From: Flavobacteriaceae bacterium
GTDB lineage: Bacteria; Bacteroidota; Bacteroidia; Flavobacteriales; Flavobacteriaceae
Direction of reading: 5' to 3'
Assembly: GCA_024762795.1 (NCBI GenBank)
Contig: JANTGS010000001.1
Span: 1 to 64,000 of the forward strand
DNA length: 64,000 nucleotides
Part shown: positions 54,519-63,117 of the stretch, one piece after another
Position numbering within the stretch: position 1 is the stretch's first letter
How the letters are laid out: the number at the start of each line of letters is the position of its first letter
Position numbers and translations under genes: made by a program
The notes under the pieces: model-generated
The model's input: only the letters and a program-made list of their open reading frames with translations
Told to the model about the DNA's origin: nothing
The model's database searches: none

Positions 54519-55115
54519 TTATAAACTTTTGTTGATTCTGTCAATATAATCAAGAAGCTCGTCTTTCCCTGTTTTGTCAACTGATGAAGTAATAAAATAG
54601 GGAGGAAGTTCTTCCCAGAACTTTAAAAGTGTTTTTTTGTATTTTGAGATCTTATTTTGAATCACGGTTGAACCGAGTTTATCGGTTTTTGTAAAGATAA
54701 GAGCAAAAGGAATTCCGTTTTCTCCCAAAAAATTCATAAATTCAAGATCGATCTTTTGAGGTTCATGTCGAGAATCTACCAGTACAAAGGTGTTTACCAA
54801 TTGTTGGCGTTTCAGGAAATAATCTTTGATAAACTCCTGAAAGGTTTTACGCTGGCCTTTTGATATTTGAGCGTATCCATAACCAGGCAGGTCTACTAAA
54901 AACCAATCTTTATTGATTAAAAAATGGTTGATCAGTTGTGTCTTTCCCGGCCGGCCTGAAATCTTTGCCAGATTTTTATTTCCGGTAAGCATATTGATCA
55001 GCGATGATTTTCCTACATTTGACCTTCCGATAAAGGCATATTCGGGTAATTGATCTTTCGGACATTTAGTAACATCCGTGTTGCTGATCACAAATTCGGC
55101 AGTTTTTATTTTCAC
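54519..55115 (-). CDS. engB: Ribosome biogenesis GTPase EngB (YsxC/YihA)
   Basis: A 198-residue small GTPase needed for late 50S subunit assembly. The P loop is GRSNVGKSS at 30-38, switch II is in DLPGYG, and TKTDK is the guanine-specificity motif. The length is normal. It lies 38 bases after the hydrolase gene on the minus strand, just before the dcw cluster on the plus strand. Confidence 0.95.
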   Translation of the reverse strand: MKIKTAEFVISNTDVTKCPKDQLPEYAFIGRSNVGKSSLINMLTGNKNLAKISGRPGKTQLINHFLINKDWFLVDLPGYGYAQISKGQRKTFQEFIKDYFLKRQQLVNTFVLVDSRHEPQKIDLEFMNFLGENGIPFALIFTKTDKLGSTVIQNKISKYKKTLLKFWEELPPYFITSSVDKTGKDELLDYIDRINKSL

Positions 55116-55153
55116 AGGTAAAATTTATATAAGGGAGTTTAGGAAACCTTAAA

Positions 55154-55918
55154 CTAATCAAAATTCTTTTTAAGCCATTTTTCCATGATCCGGTTGAATT
55201 CATCCGGATGCTCCATCATAGGGGCGTGCCCGCATTTATCGATCCAGTTGAGCTCTGAATTGGGTAATAATTCATTAAATTCTTCTGCAACTTCAGGTGG
55301 TGTAACTGAATCGTTCTTACCCCAGATCAGGCAAACGGGCATAGTCATATTAGGCAGGTCGGGAGCCATATTATGACGGATAGCACTTTTGGCTATGGCT
55401 AGAGTTCTTATCAGTTTATTTCTGTTGTTAACCGATTCGTAAACCTCATCTACAATTTCTTTAGTGGCAACTTTCGGATCGTAAAAAACTTCCTGAGCCT
55501 TCTTTTCAATATAGTCGTAATTTTCTCTTTTCGGATAGCTTCCTCCCATAGAATTCTCATAGAGCCCGGAACTTCCGGTTAAAACAATTCCCAATACTTT
55601 TTCAGGATTGAGTTTGGCATGGTAAAGAGCTACATGTCCACCGAGCGAATTGCCTACCAAAATGTATTTATCAAGTTCTTTGAATTTTGCAAAACGTTCA
55701 ACAAACAAGGAGATATTTTTTACATTGGTTTTTAGAATTGGCATCTTGTAGATGGGTAATTCAGGCATCAAAATCCTGTATCCATGGTTGGAAAAGTAAT
55801 TTAGTATAGCGTCAAAATTACTTAAATTACCCATCAAACCATGTAAAAAGATTATGGGTAATCCCTTACCTGAATCGACATAAGAAAACTTTTCCTCTTT
55901 TTTTAAGCTAAATCTCAT
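55154..55918 (-). CDS. Alpha/beta fold hydrolase
   Basis: A 254-residue cytosolic hydrolase with nucleophile S91 in GNSLGGH, oxyanion segment HGLMG at 26-30, an acid in the KNDSVTPPEVA loop and the catalytic His in KCGHAPMMEHPDEF. The cap domain is helical. Flavobacteria commonly carry this gene between engB and mraZ, but the substrate is unknown. It is divergent from mraZ across a 234-base region. Confidence 0.85.
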   Translation of the reverse strand: MRFSLKKEEKFSYVDSGKGLPIIFLHGLMGNLSNFDAILNYFSNHGYRILMPELPIYKMPILKTNVKNISLFVERFAKFKELDKYILVGNSLGGHVALYHAKLNPEKVLGIVLTGSSGLYENSMGGSYPKRENYDYIEKKAQEVFYDPKVATKEIVDEVYESVNNRNKLIRTLAIAKSAIRHNMAPDLPNMTMPVCLIWGKNDSVTPPEVAEEFNELLPNSELNWIDKCGHAPMMEHPDEFNRIMEKWLKKNFD

Positions 55919-56080
55919 TAAAAATGAATTTAATCTATAGTGCAGTACAAATTTAAATAAATTGTGTTAAAGTCCTAAATTTCGAGTCATTACTTCACCC
56001 TTTTTTTTAAAAATATCACACATTTTTTTAATCACCTGTTTTTCAATACAATAAAAATTTTAAAATAAAGTTATTAACAA

Positions 56081-56110
56081 TGTGGTAAAAAATGGTAAAA
56101 AGTGGTAAAA
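56081..56110 (+). promoter_or_regulatory. MraZ operator, three decamer boxes
   Basis: Three adjacent 10-base repeats, TGTGGTAAAA, AATGGTAAAA and AGTGGTAAAA, precede mraZ. MraZ proteins bind direct repeats with 10-bp spacing and GTGG-type cores, so this is very likely the autoregulatory site. The boxes end five bases before the TATATTTG box at 56116 and would occlude the promoter. A fourth GTGGTAAA overlaps the start codon at 56153. Confidence 0.75.
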
Positions 56111-56115
56111 TTCTG

Positions 56116-56123
56116 TATATTTG
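56116..56123 (+). promoter_or_regulatory. Bacteroidota -7 box for the dcw cluster
   Basis: TATATTTG matches TAnnTTTG exactly, 29 bases upstream of the mraZ GTG and immediately after the MraZ boxes. It is the likely start of cell-wall cluster transcription. Confidence 0.65.
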
Positions 56124-56152
56124 TCATAATAATTCTTCAAAAAACTGTCTAA

Positions 56153-56626
56153 GTGGTAAATCTGATAGGGACATACGAGTGTAAAGCTGATGTGAAAGGC
56201 AGGTTGATGTTGCCTTCTCCCGTTAAAAAACAGCTGTCCAGCATTTTGCAGGACGGGTTTGTTTTAAAGCGGTCGGTTTTTCAACCTTGTCTCGAGCTGT
56301 ATCCTATGAGCGAATGGAATACACTGATGGCGAAAGTAAACAAACTAAACAGGTTTGTGAAGAAGAATAATGATTTTATCAGAAGATTTACAGCCGGAGT
56401 AAAGGTAATTGAACTGGATAGTTCGGGCCGTTTACTGATTCCGAAAGATCTGCATCAGTTTGCAGAAATTAAAAAGGAGGTAGTGTTGTCGTCTTCGGTG
56501 AATATCATTGAGATTTGGGATAAGGCGAAATATGAAATTGCTATTGATGAAGCTACACTTGATTTTGCCGATCTGGCTGAAGAAGTGATGGGGAATTTAA
56601 ATGATGATGAAGATGTCTTATCATGA
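56153..56626 (+). CDS. mraZ: Division/cell wall cluster transcriptional repressor MraZ
   Basis: A 157-residue DNA-binding protein with two AbrB-like domains. The first domain opens with NLIGTYECKADVKGRLMLP, and the second carries VIELDSSGRLLIPKDL. In E. coli MraZ forms an octamer or dodecamer and represses the dcw cluster. The start is GTG at 56153 (GTG GTA AAT), within a GTGGTAAA box that matches the operator repeats upstream. mraZ overlaps the rsmH start. Confidence 0.94.
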   Translation: MVNLIGTYECKADVKGRLMLPSPVKKQLSSILQDGFVLKRSVFQPCLELYPMSEWNTLMAKVNKLNRFVKKNNDFIRRFTAGVKVIELDSSGRLLIPKDLHQFAEIKKEVVLSSSVNIIEIWDKAKYEIAIDEATLDFADLAEEVMGNLNDDEDVLS

Positions 56627-57509
56627 TCCGGTTTTGCTCTTTGAAAGTGTTGATGGATTAGCTGTAAAGCAAGAGGGGGTTTATGTGGATGTAACTTTTG
56701 GTGGCGGTGGTCATTCAAAAGAAATTCTGAACAGACTGGGAGAAAAAGGAAAGCTTTTTGCTTTTGATCAGGATCCCGATGCTCTGAATAATGTGATCGA
56801 TGATGAAAGGTTTGTATTGATTCCTGAAAATTTCCGCTTTATCAAGCAGTTTTTAAGGTTTAAAGGGGTTAAACAGGTTGACGGTATACTGGCCGATCTG
56901 GGTGTTTCTTCTCATCAGTTTGATATTCCCGAAAGGGGGTTTTCAACCCGTTTTGATGCGGAGCTGGATATGAGAATGGATACACAAAGTGATCTTACTG
57001 CTTATCATGTGATCAATGATTATGAAGAGGAGGAGTTGAGTAATGTGCTGTTTCAATACGGTGAACTGAGAAATGCCAGAAAGATGACCTCTGAAATTGT
57101 AAAGGCAAGAAGTGAAAAACCTATAGAAACAAGTTTTGATCTGAAAAAGATCTTACAGGGGTTTATTCCAAAAAGTAAGGAACACAAGATCCTTGCACAG
57201 ATCTTTCAGGCAGTCCGGATTGAAGTGAATCAGGAGGTAGAGGTTTTAAAAGAATTTCTTTTACAAACGCCCGAATTGTTAAAAAAGGGAGGTAGGCTGA
57301 GTGTGATCTCTTACCATTCACTGGAAGATAGGCTGGTAAAAAGATTCATTCAGAACGGAAAATTTGAAGGAGAAGCAGAAAAGGATTTTTACGGAAATGT
57401 AAGTGTTCCCTTTAAGAAAACAGGAAAGTTGATCGTGCCAACACAGGAAGAGATTAAAAAGAATAACAGGGCAAGAAGTGCTAAATTAAGAATAGCAGAG
57501 AAAATATAA
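56613..57509 (+). CDS. rsmH: 16S rRNA m4C1402 methyltransferase
   Basis: A SAM-dependent methyltransferase of about 298 residues that makes N4-methylcytidine at 16S rRNA position 1402. SYHDPVLLFESVDGL starts the domain, VDVTFGGGGHSKEIL is the SAM motif and GVSSHQFD is a conserved loop. Four in-frame ATGs lie at 56601, 56604, 56607 and 56613; the last leaves the family start and overlaps the mraZ stop by 14 bases. It is the second gene of the dcw cluster. Confidence 0.93.
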   Translation: MSYHDPVLLFESVDGLAVKQEGVYVDVTFGGGGHSKEILNRLGEKGKLFAFDQDPDALNNVIDDERFVLIPENFRFIKQFLRFKGVKQVDGILADLGVSSHQFDIPERGFSTRFDAELDMRMDTQSDLTAYHVINDYEEEELSNVLFQYGELRNARKMTSEIVKARSEKPIETSFDLKKILQGFIPKSKEHKILAQIFQAVRIEVNQEVEVLKEFLLQTPELLKKGGRLSVISYHSLEDRLVKRFIQNGKFEGEAEKDFYGNVSVPFKKTGKLIVPTQEEIKKNNRARSAKLRIAEKI

Positions 57510-57530
57510 AAAAAGATAAAACTCCAAAAA

Positions 57531-57857
57531 ATGTCAACAACAAAACATACTCTGTACGGTATCCTGAAAGGCAGATTTCTTGTTGATAAAGATGCTCAGA
57601 AAAACTGGGGGTTTATCATTTTTTTAACCGTATTGGCCTTGCTGATGATTGCCAGCTCTCATAATGTGGAAAAGAAAGTTAAATATATCTCTCAGTTAAA
57701 CAAAAAGAACAGGGAGCTGAGATCTCAATTTGTAGCAACACGATCTGATCTGATGAAGCTGAAAATGGAATCAAGTATTGACAAAGAGCTTAAAAACAAG
57801 GGGTTTTATGGTTATTCGGATCCTCCTCAAAAAATTAAAGTAATAATTAAAGAATAA
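57531..57857 (+). CDS. FtsL-like cell division membrane protein
   Basis: A 108-residue bitopic membrane protein: a basic cytoplasmic start, one helix (about residues 26-42, IIFLTVLALLMIASS) and a periplasmic coiled-coil-like segment. The order rsmH-small membrane protein-ftsI is that of ftsL, which bridges FtsB and FtsQ in the divisome. Sequence similarity to E. coli FtsL is too low to claim the symbol outright, so the call rests on position and topology. It is one base from ftsI. Confidence 0.75.
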   Translation: MSTTKHTLYGILKGRFLVDKDAQKNWGFIIFLTVLALLMIASSHNVEKKVKYISQLNKKNRELRSQFVATRSDLMKLKMESSIDKELKNKGFYGYSDPPQKIKVIIKE

Positions 57858-57858
57858 A

Positions 57859-59835
57859 ATGGCAATAGAGAAAAAGCAAATCTTAAACAGGGCATATATC
57901 CTTTCAGGATTGATCTTTTTGTTTTCTATAGCTATAGTTTATAAACTGATAGTGATCCAGTTTGTGGAGGGAGATGCCTACAGGGGTTTGGCAGAACAGA
58001 CTACGGTAAAAAAATTCGAGATCAAGGCCAACAGGGGAAATATATACAGTTCTGACGGTAGTCTGCTGGCAACTTCAGTTTCCCGTTTTGATGTTCGGAT
58101 GGATCCGGTTTGTATTTCCGATAAAGATTTTGAAAACGGGATTAAAGGTTTGAGTACATCCTTATCAAAAATGCTGGGTAAAAGTCCGGGTTTCTACGAA
58201 AATTATATCCGCAAAGCACGAAAAAATAAAAATCGTTACCTTTTTATTACAAGGGGTCTGGATTATAATGATTATCAGGAACTGAAAAAGTATCCGATCT
58301 TTAAACTGGGTACTTATCGCGGAGGCCTGATTATAGAACAGCACACAAAACGTGAGCATCCTATAGGAAAAATGGCTGAAAGGCTGGTGGGTTTTGACGA
58401 TTATCGGGGAAAAGTGGGAGTAGAAGGTTATTTCTATGAATACCTGAGAGGTAAAAAAGGACAACGACTCAAACAAAAAATAGCTAAAGGTCAGTGGAAA
58501 CCGATCAGCGACAACAATGAGATCGAACCGGTAGATGGTAAAGATATTGTTACTACCATAGATCTGAAGATGCAGGATATAGCTCATAATGCACTGCTTG
58601 ATCAACTGGTAAAATTTGAAGCCGATCACGGAACTGTAGTGGTTATGGAAACCAAAACAGGAGAAATCAAGGCCATTTCCAATTTGGGTAAACTTAAAGA
58701 TGGTACTTACGCCGAACAGAGAAATTATGCGGTATGGGAAACCCATGAGCCGGGTTCAACCTTTAAACTGATGGGGATGGTTGCAGCACTGGAGGATAAA
58801 GTAATCGATACTTCTGATGTGATTGACACAGAGAACGGAGTATTAACCTTTTACAGAAGAAAAGTAAGGGATTCTCATCACGGAGGTTATGGAAAGATCT
58901 CAGCAGCACGTGTTTTCGAAGTATCTTCAAACGTAGGTATGGTAAAAATTATAAATGGAAATTATAAAGATGATCCTAAAAAGTTTGTTGAAGCGCTTAA
59001 CAGAATGAGTGTTGGTAAAAAACTTGGATTAAACATTAAAGGGGAAGGAATTCCAAAGATACCGAATCCGGAGGATAAAGACTGGAATGGCTTGTCACTT
59101 CCCTGGATGGCATATGGTTACGGAGTTTCATTTACTCCTCTTCAGATGCTTACCTTTTATAATGCTATTGCCAATAACGGAGAAATGGTAAAACCAAAAT
59201 TTATCAAAGAGATCAGAACACAAAATAAAACAGTAGCCACTTATGAAAAGGAGGTGATCAATCCAAAGATATGCTCACAGGAAACCATCAATAAGGTTAA
59301 AGAAATGATGAAAAATGTGGTAAAAAGAGGTACGGCAGCCAATATTTACGATAAAAATTTTTCGATGGCCGGGAAAACCGGAACCTGTCAAACAGAATAC
59401 TGGAAGGAAGGCGGACGGAGTTATATAGCCTCTTTTGCCGGATTTTTCCCTGCTGATAATCCGGAATATTCCTGTATTGTGGTTATTCATAAACCCAATA
59501 AAAAGAAGGGTTATTACGGAAATGTTGTGGCAGCTCCGGTATTTAAGAAAATTGCGAATAAGATCTATTCGGAAACTCCGGTACAGGATGAGCTGATTCT
59601 GAGAAATGAATTGACACAGATCGATTCAAACTATAAGAGTTTTTATAAAAAGGTAAATAAAGAATATAAAAAAGTGCCAAATCTGAAAAATATGTCGGGA
59701 ATGGATGCTATTCCTTTACTTGAGAATATGGGGTTAAAAGTAAATGCTGTAGGAGTTGGTAAAGTAAGATCACAATCGATAAAACCGGGAGTAAAAGTTG
59801 AAAAAGGAAGTGTTATCAGTATAAGTATGTCATAA
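57859..59835 (+). CDS. ftsI: Division-type penicillin-binding protein (PBP3/FtsI)
   Basis: A 658-residue class B PBP. One membrane anchor (about 13-33) precedes a dimerisation domain and a transpeptidase domain with the SxxK serine S300 in EPGSTFKLM, the SxN motif S356-S357-N358 and KTG at 506-508. A PASTA domain at about 590-658 (VPNLKNMSGMDAIPLL onward) closes the protein. Flavobacterial division PBPs of this kind carry a PASTA tail, unlike E. coli FtsI. It cross-links septal peptidoglycan with FtsW, encoded later in the cluster. Confidence 0.93.
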   Translation: MAIEKKQILNRAYILSGLIFLFSIAIVYKLIVIQFVEGDAYRGLAEQTTVKKFEIKANRGNIYSSDGSLLATSVSRFDVRMDPVCISDKDFENGIKGLSTSLSKMLGKSPGFYENYIRKARKNKNRYLFITRGLDYNDYQELKKYPIFKLGTYRGGLIIEQHTKREHPIGKMAERLVGFDDYRGKVGVEGYFYEYLRGKKGQRLKQKIAKGQWKPISDNNEIEPVDGKDIVTTIDLKMQDIAHNALLDQLVKFEADHGTVVVMETKTGEIKAISNLGKLKDGTYAEQRNYAVWETHEPGSTFKLMGMVAALEDKVIDTSDVIDTENGVLTFYRRKVRDSHHGGYGKISAARVFEVSSNVGMVKIINGNYKDDPKKFVEALNRMSVGKKLGLNIKGEGIPKIPNPEDKDWNGLSLPWMAYGYGVSFTPLQMLTFYNAIANNGEMVKPKFIKEIRTQNKTVATYEKEVINPKICSQETINKVKEMMKNVVKRGTAANIYDKNFSMAGKTGTCQTEYWKEGGRSYIASFAGFFPADNPEYSCIVVIHKPNKKKGYYGNVVAAPVFKKIANKIYSETPVQDELILRNELTQIDSNYKSFYKKVNKEYKKVPNLKNMSGMDAIPLLENMGLKVNAVGVGKVRSQSIKPGVKVEKGSVISISMS

Positions 59836-59837
59836 GG

Positions 59838-61307
59838 ATGAAAATTTTAAAGGATATATTGTTTAAAGTTGCTGTTGAGGCCGTTCAGGGTTCTACCGAA
59901 GTTGAAGTTTTTGATATTGCCTTCGATTCGAGAAAAGTAACCAATGGAACACTTTTTATTGCTCAGAGAGGCTTACATGTTGATGGGCATATGTATATAG
60001 AACAGGCTGTTGAAAAGGGAGCGATTGCCATTGCTTGTGAAGAATTTCCTGAAAAGATCAAAAAAGATGTAACTTATGTAAAAGTTAAAGAAAGTAAGGA
60101 AGCTCTGGCATTGATCGCTTCAAATTTTTACAATAATCCTTCAGAAAAACTCGATCTGGTTGGCGTTACCGGAACCAATGGTAAGACCACTATAGCTACT
60201 TTACTTTATAAACTGTATCAGGAAGCAGGATATAAAACCGGTTTGTTATCCACGATCAAGATCATGATCGATCAGAATGAATTTCCGGCAACTCATACCA
60301 CTCCTGATTCGATCACGATCAATTCTTATCTGGCAGAAATGCTGAATCAGGGTGTTACCCATTGCTTTATGGAAGTAAGTTCACATGGGATTGACCAGCG
60401 CAGAACTGCGGGATTGCATTTTAAAGGGGGTATTTTTACCAATCTTACACATGATCATCTCGATTATCATAAATCATTTGCAGCTTACAGAGATACAAAA
60501 AAACTTTTCTTTGATGAATTACCTAAATCAGCATTTGCTTTGGTAAATATCGATGATAAGAATGGCGAAGTGATGCTGCAAAACACAAAGGCAAAGAAAT
60601 ATACCTACGCTTTAAAGACTATGGCAGATTACCGTGCCAGGATTTTAGAGAATCAGTTTGGAGGTTTAGTGCTGAGTATTGAGAACCAGGAAGTGTTTAC
60701 AAAACTCATCGGAGCCTTTAATGCCTATAATTTATTGGCTATCTATGCTACAGCAGATCTGTTGGGAATGGAAAGGATTGAGATTCTGAGAATTCTGAGT
60801 ATGCTCAATACTGTTGACGGACGATTCCAATACACCACCTCTGAAGGAAATATTACGGCTGTTGTTGATTATGCACATACCCCTGATGCTTTAAAAAATG
60901 TACTCGAAACCATTAATGCCATACGCACTCATAATGAACAGGTAATTACGGTGGTAGGTTGCGGTGGTGACAGAGATAAAGAGAAGCGGCCGAAGATGGG
61001 AAATATTGCCTCTATGCTTAGCAATCAGGTAATTTTTACTTCTGATAATCCACGTACCGAAGATCCCGAAACCATCATCAGGGAAATTGAAGCAGGTGTC
61101 TCTCCCGAAAATGTAAAAAAGACCATTTCGATTACCGATAGGAGGCAGGCGATCAAGACCGCCTGTAAACTGGCAGAAAAAGGAGATATTATTCTGATTG
61201 CCGGAAAAGGGCATGAGACTTATCAGATCATAGGTACTGAAAAAACAGATTTTGATGATTTTAAAATGGTCAGCAATTTCTTTAACGAACTAAAAAATAA
61301 CATATAG
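59838..61307 (+). CDS. murE: UDP-MurNAc-L-Ala-D-Glu ligase MurE
   Basis: A 489-residue Mur ligase with all three domains: an N-terminal UDP-binding domain, the ATP-binding centre with TGTNGKTT at 111-118 and the C-terminal domain with DNPR at 403-406. The DNPR motif marks the enzymes that add meso-diaminopimelate rather than lysine. It sits two bases after ftsI and four before mraY. It serves as a useful full-length comparison for the truncated murD-like gene further on. Confidence 0.95.
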   Translation: MKILKDILFKVAVEAVQGSTEVEVFDIAFDSRKVTNGTLFIAQRGLHVDGHMYIEQAVEKGAIAIACEEFPEKIKKDVTYVKVKESKEALALIASNFYNNPSEKLDLVGVTGTNGKTTIATLLYKLYQEAGYKTGLLSTIKIMIDQNEFPATHTTPDSITINSYLAEMLNQGVTHCFMEVSSHGIDQRRTAGLHFKGGIFTNLTHDHLDYHKSFAAYRDTKKLFFDELPKSAFALVNIDDKNGEVMLQNTKAKKYTYALKTMADYRARILENQFGGLVLSIENQEVFTKLIGAFNAYNLLAIYATADLLGMERIEILRILSMLNTVDGRFQYTTSEGNITAVVDYAHTPDALKNVLETINAIRTHNEQVITVVGCGGDRDKEKRPKMGNIASMLSNQVIFTSDNPRTEDPETIIREIEAGVSPENVKKTISITDRRQAIKTACKLAEKGDIILIAGKGHETYQIIGTEKTDFDDFKMVSNFFNELKNNI

Positions 61308-61311
61308 GGAA

Positions 61312-62547
61312 ATGCTTTACTATTTATTTGAGTATTTGGATAAACACTACAGCATGGCAGGAGCCGGGTTATTTCAGTATATCTCGTTCCGGTCAGCTAT
61401 GGCTTTTGCATTTTCCCTGCTGGTCTCAACAATTTTTGGTAAACAGATCATCAATAAACTCAGAAACCTTCAGGTAGGGGAAACTGTAAGAGATCTCGGA
61501 CTTGAAGGACAGTATGAAAAAGAAGGTACTCCAACTATGGGAGGGCTTATCATTATTATTGCAACATTGATTCCTGTTCTGCTTTTTGCGAAACTACACA
61601 ATGTGTACATCATTTTACTGATCGTTACCACAGTCTGGATGGGTATGATTGGTTTTCTCGATGACTATATAAAGGTGTTTAAAAAGAATAAGGAAGGATT
61701 AAAAGGGAGGTTTAAAGTGATCGGTCAGATTACTCTTGGAATTTTTGTAGGGGTTACCTTGTTCTTTAGTCCGCAAGTAACAGTAAAAGAAAAATTACCG
61801 GAAGAACAGATTGTTCAGCTTACTGAAGTCTTACCCGTACCGTCCAATCATTTTACAAAAGAGATCAAATCAACCAAAACTACGATTCCTTTTATGAAAA
61901 ACAACGAATTTGATTATGCCAGTCTGATCGGGTGGATGGGAAATAAAGCCAAAGATTATGTATGGATCGTATTCATTTTGGTGGTGATCTTTATCATAAC
62001 AGCTGTATCCAACGGAGCGAATTTAACCGATGGAATAGATGGTCTGGCGGCAGGAACTTCTGCTATTATTGTTTTGGCATTGGCTGTTTTTGCATGGATC
62101 TCCGGTAATATTATATTTTCTGATTACCTCAATGTAGTGTATATACCCAACTCGGGAGAAATGACCATTTTTATCAGTGCTTTTGTTGGGGGTTTGGTAG
62201 GATTTCTATGGTATAACGCCTATCCTGCACAGGTTTTTATGGGAGATACAGGAAGTTTGACCATTGGTGGAATTATTGCTGTTTTAGCTATCTCTGTAAG
62301 GAAAGAATTGCTGATACCCATATTGGCAGGTATATTTCTGATCGAGAATCTATCAGTGGTAATGCAGGTAAGCTATTTTAAATATACAAGGAAAAGATTT
62401 GGTGAAGGGAAACGTATTTTCTTGATGTCTCCTTTGCATCACCATTATCAAAAGAAAGGATATCACGAAAGTAAGATAGTAACCAGATTCTGGATTGTAG
62501 GCATTTTGCTTGCAGTACTATCAATTTTAACATTAAAAGTAAGATAA
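61312..62547 (+). CDS. mraY: Phospho-MurNAc-pentapeptide transferase
   Basis: A 411-residue inner membrane enzyme with about ten helices that transfers phospho-MurNAc-pentapeptide to the C55 lipid carrier, forming lipid I. GTPTMGG near residue 75 is the nucleotide loop, GFLDDYIK carries the metal-site aspartates, and [14 protein letters not shown] and FMGDTGSL follow. A stretch at about 150-205 (KEKLPEEQ to FDYASLIGW) is an insertion common to Bacteroidota MraY. It lies 15 bases before the murD-like gene. Confidence 0.95.
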   Translation: MLYYLFEYLDKHYSMAGAGLFQYISFRSAMAFAFSLLVSTIFGKQIINKLRNLQVGETVRDLGLEGQYEKEGTPTMGGLIIIIATLIPVLLFAKLHNVYIILLIVTTVWMGMIGFLDDYIKVFKKNKEGLKGRFKVIGQITLGIFVGVTLFFSPQVTVKEKLPEEQIVQLTEVLPVPSNHFTKEIKSTKTTIPFMKNNEFDYASLIGWMGNKAKDYVWIVFILVVIFIITAVSNGANLTDGIDGLAAGTSAIIVLALAVFAWISGNIIFSDYLNVVYIPNSGEMTIFISAFVGGLVGFLWYNAYPAQVFMGDTGSLTIGGIIAVLAISVRKELLIPILAGIFLIENLSVVMQVSYFKYTRKRFGEGKRIFLMSPLHHHYQKKGYHESKIVTRFWIVGILLAVLSILTLKVR

Positions 62548-62562
62548 TAAATAATAAGACCC

Positions 62563-63111
62563 ATGAGTATTTCAGCGTATGCTTTAGAAAACAATTACAA
62601 GGTAAAAAAGGCTATGGCCTCCAATATGATGTCAGAACTGATGCATGTGCGCAAACAGACGATAAGAGAATGTATGTCGGTTTATGATCATGAAGAGCAC
62701 AGGCTGGAAGAAGTACTGAAGATCAGTGGAGTACAGTATATAAACGATTCTAAAGCTGAAAATGTTAACTCGGCATATTTTGCTCTCGATTCCATGGCGA
62801 TGCCAACGGTCTGGATTGTTGGGGGAGTGAATCATAAACACGATTATGACTCGTTGATGCCTTTGGTTCGTGAAAAAGTAAAAGCGATTATTTGCCTTGG
62901 GGAAAATAATTTTGAGATCATTCAAACCTTTGGTAATGTTGTCGATATCATGATCGAGGTGCATTCAATGGAAGAAGCTGTGCAAATAGCTTACAGACTG
63001 ACAAAAAAAGGAGATGCGGTTCTGCTTTCACCGGCAGGTGAAGCAGGTGATATGTTTAGTGATTATAAAGAAAGAGGATTGAAATTTAAAGAAGCGGTAA
63101 GAAATCTGTAA
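62563..63111 (+). CDS. Truncated MurD-like protein, C-terminal domain only
   Basis: A 182-residue ORF in the murD slot between mraY and ftsW. It aligns with the C-terminal part of flavobacterial MurD: HRLEEVLKI at 46-54, YINDSKAEN at 59-67, VWIVGGVN at 83-90, LLSPAGEAGDMF at 154-165 and the final KFKEAVRNL. MurD normally has about 440 residues; the N-terminal UDP-binding domain and nearly all the ATP-binding domain (no GxxGKT) are gone, with no remnant in the 15-base gap to mraY. Within the retained part, DSKATN reads DSKAEN, GGxDKGxD reads GGVNHKHD, and SPACASFD reads SPAGEAGD. It has a normal ATG and no frameshift. It cannot be an active ligase alone. Confidence 0.85.
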   Translation: MSISAYALENNYKVKKAMASNMMSELMHVRKQTIRECMSVYDHEEHRLEEVLKISGVQYINDSKAENVNSAYFALDSMAMPTVWIVGGVNHKHDYDSLMPLVREKVKAIICLGENNFEIIQTFGNVVDIMIEVHSMEEAVQIAYRLTKKGDAVLLSPAGEAGDMFSDYKERGLKFKEAVRNL

Positions 63112-63117
63112 TAAATA

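Noticed and set aside
58165..58746. 193-codon minus-strand frame inside ftsI
   Set aside because: It is antisense to a well-conserved coding region and rich in residues that reflect the complement of the PBP gene.
62632..62964. Antisense 110-codon frame in the murD-like gene
   Set aside because: The sense frame aligns with MurD along its length; the antisense one shows no protein features.
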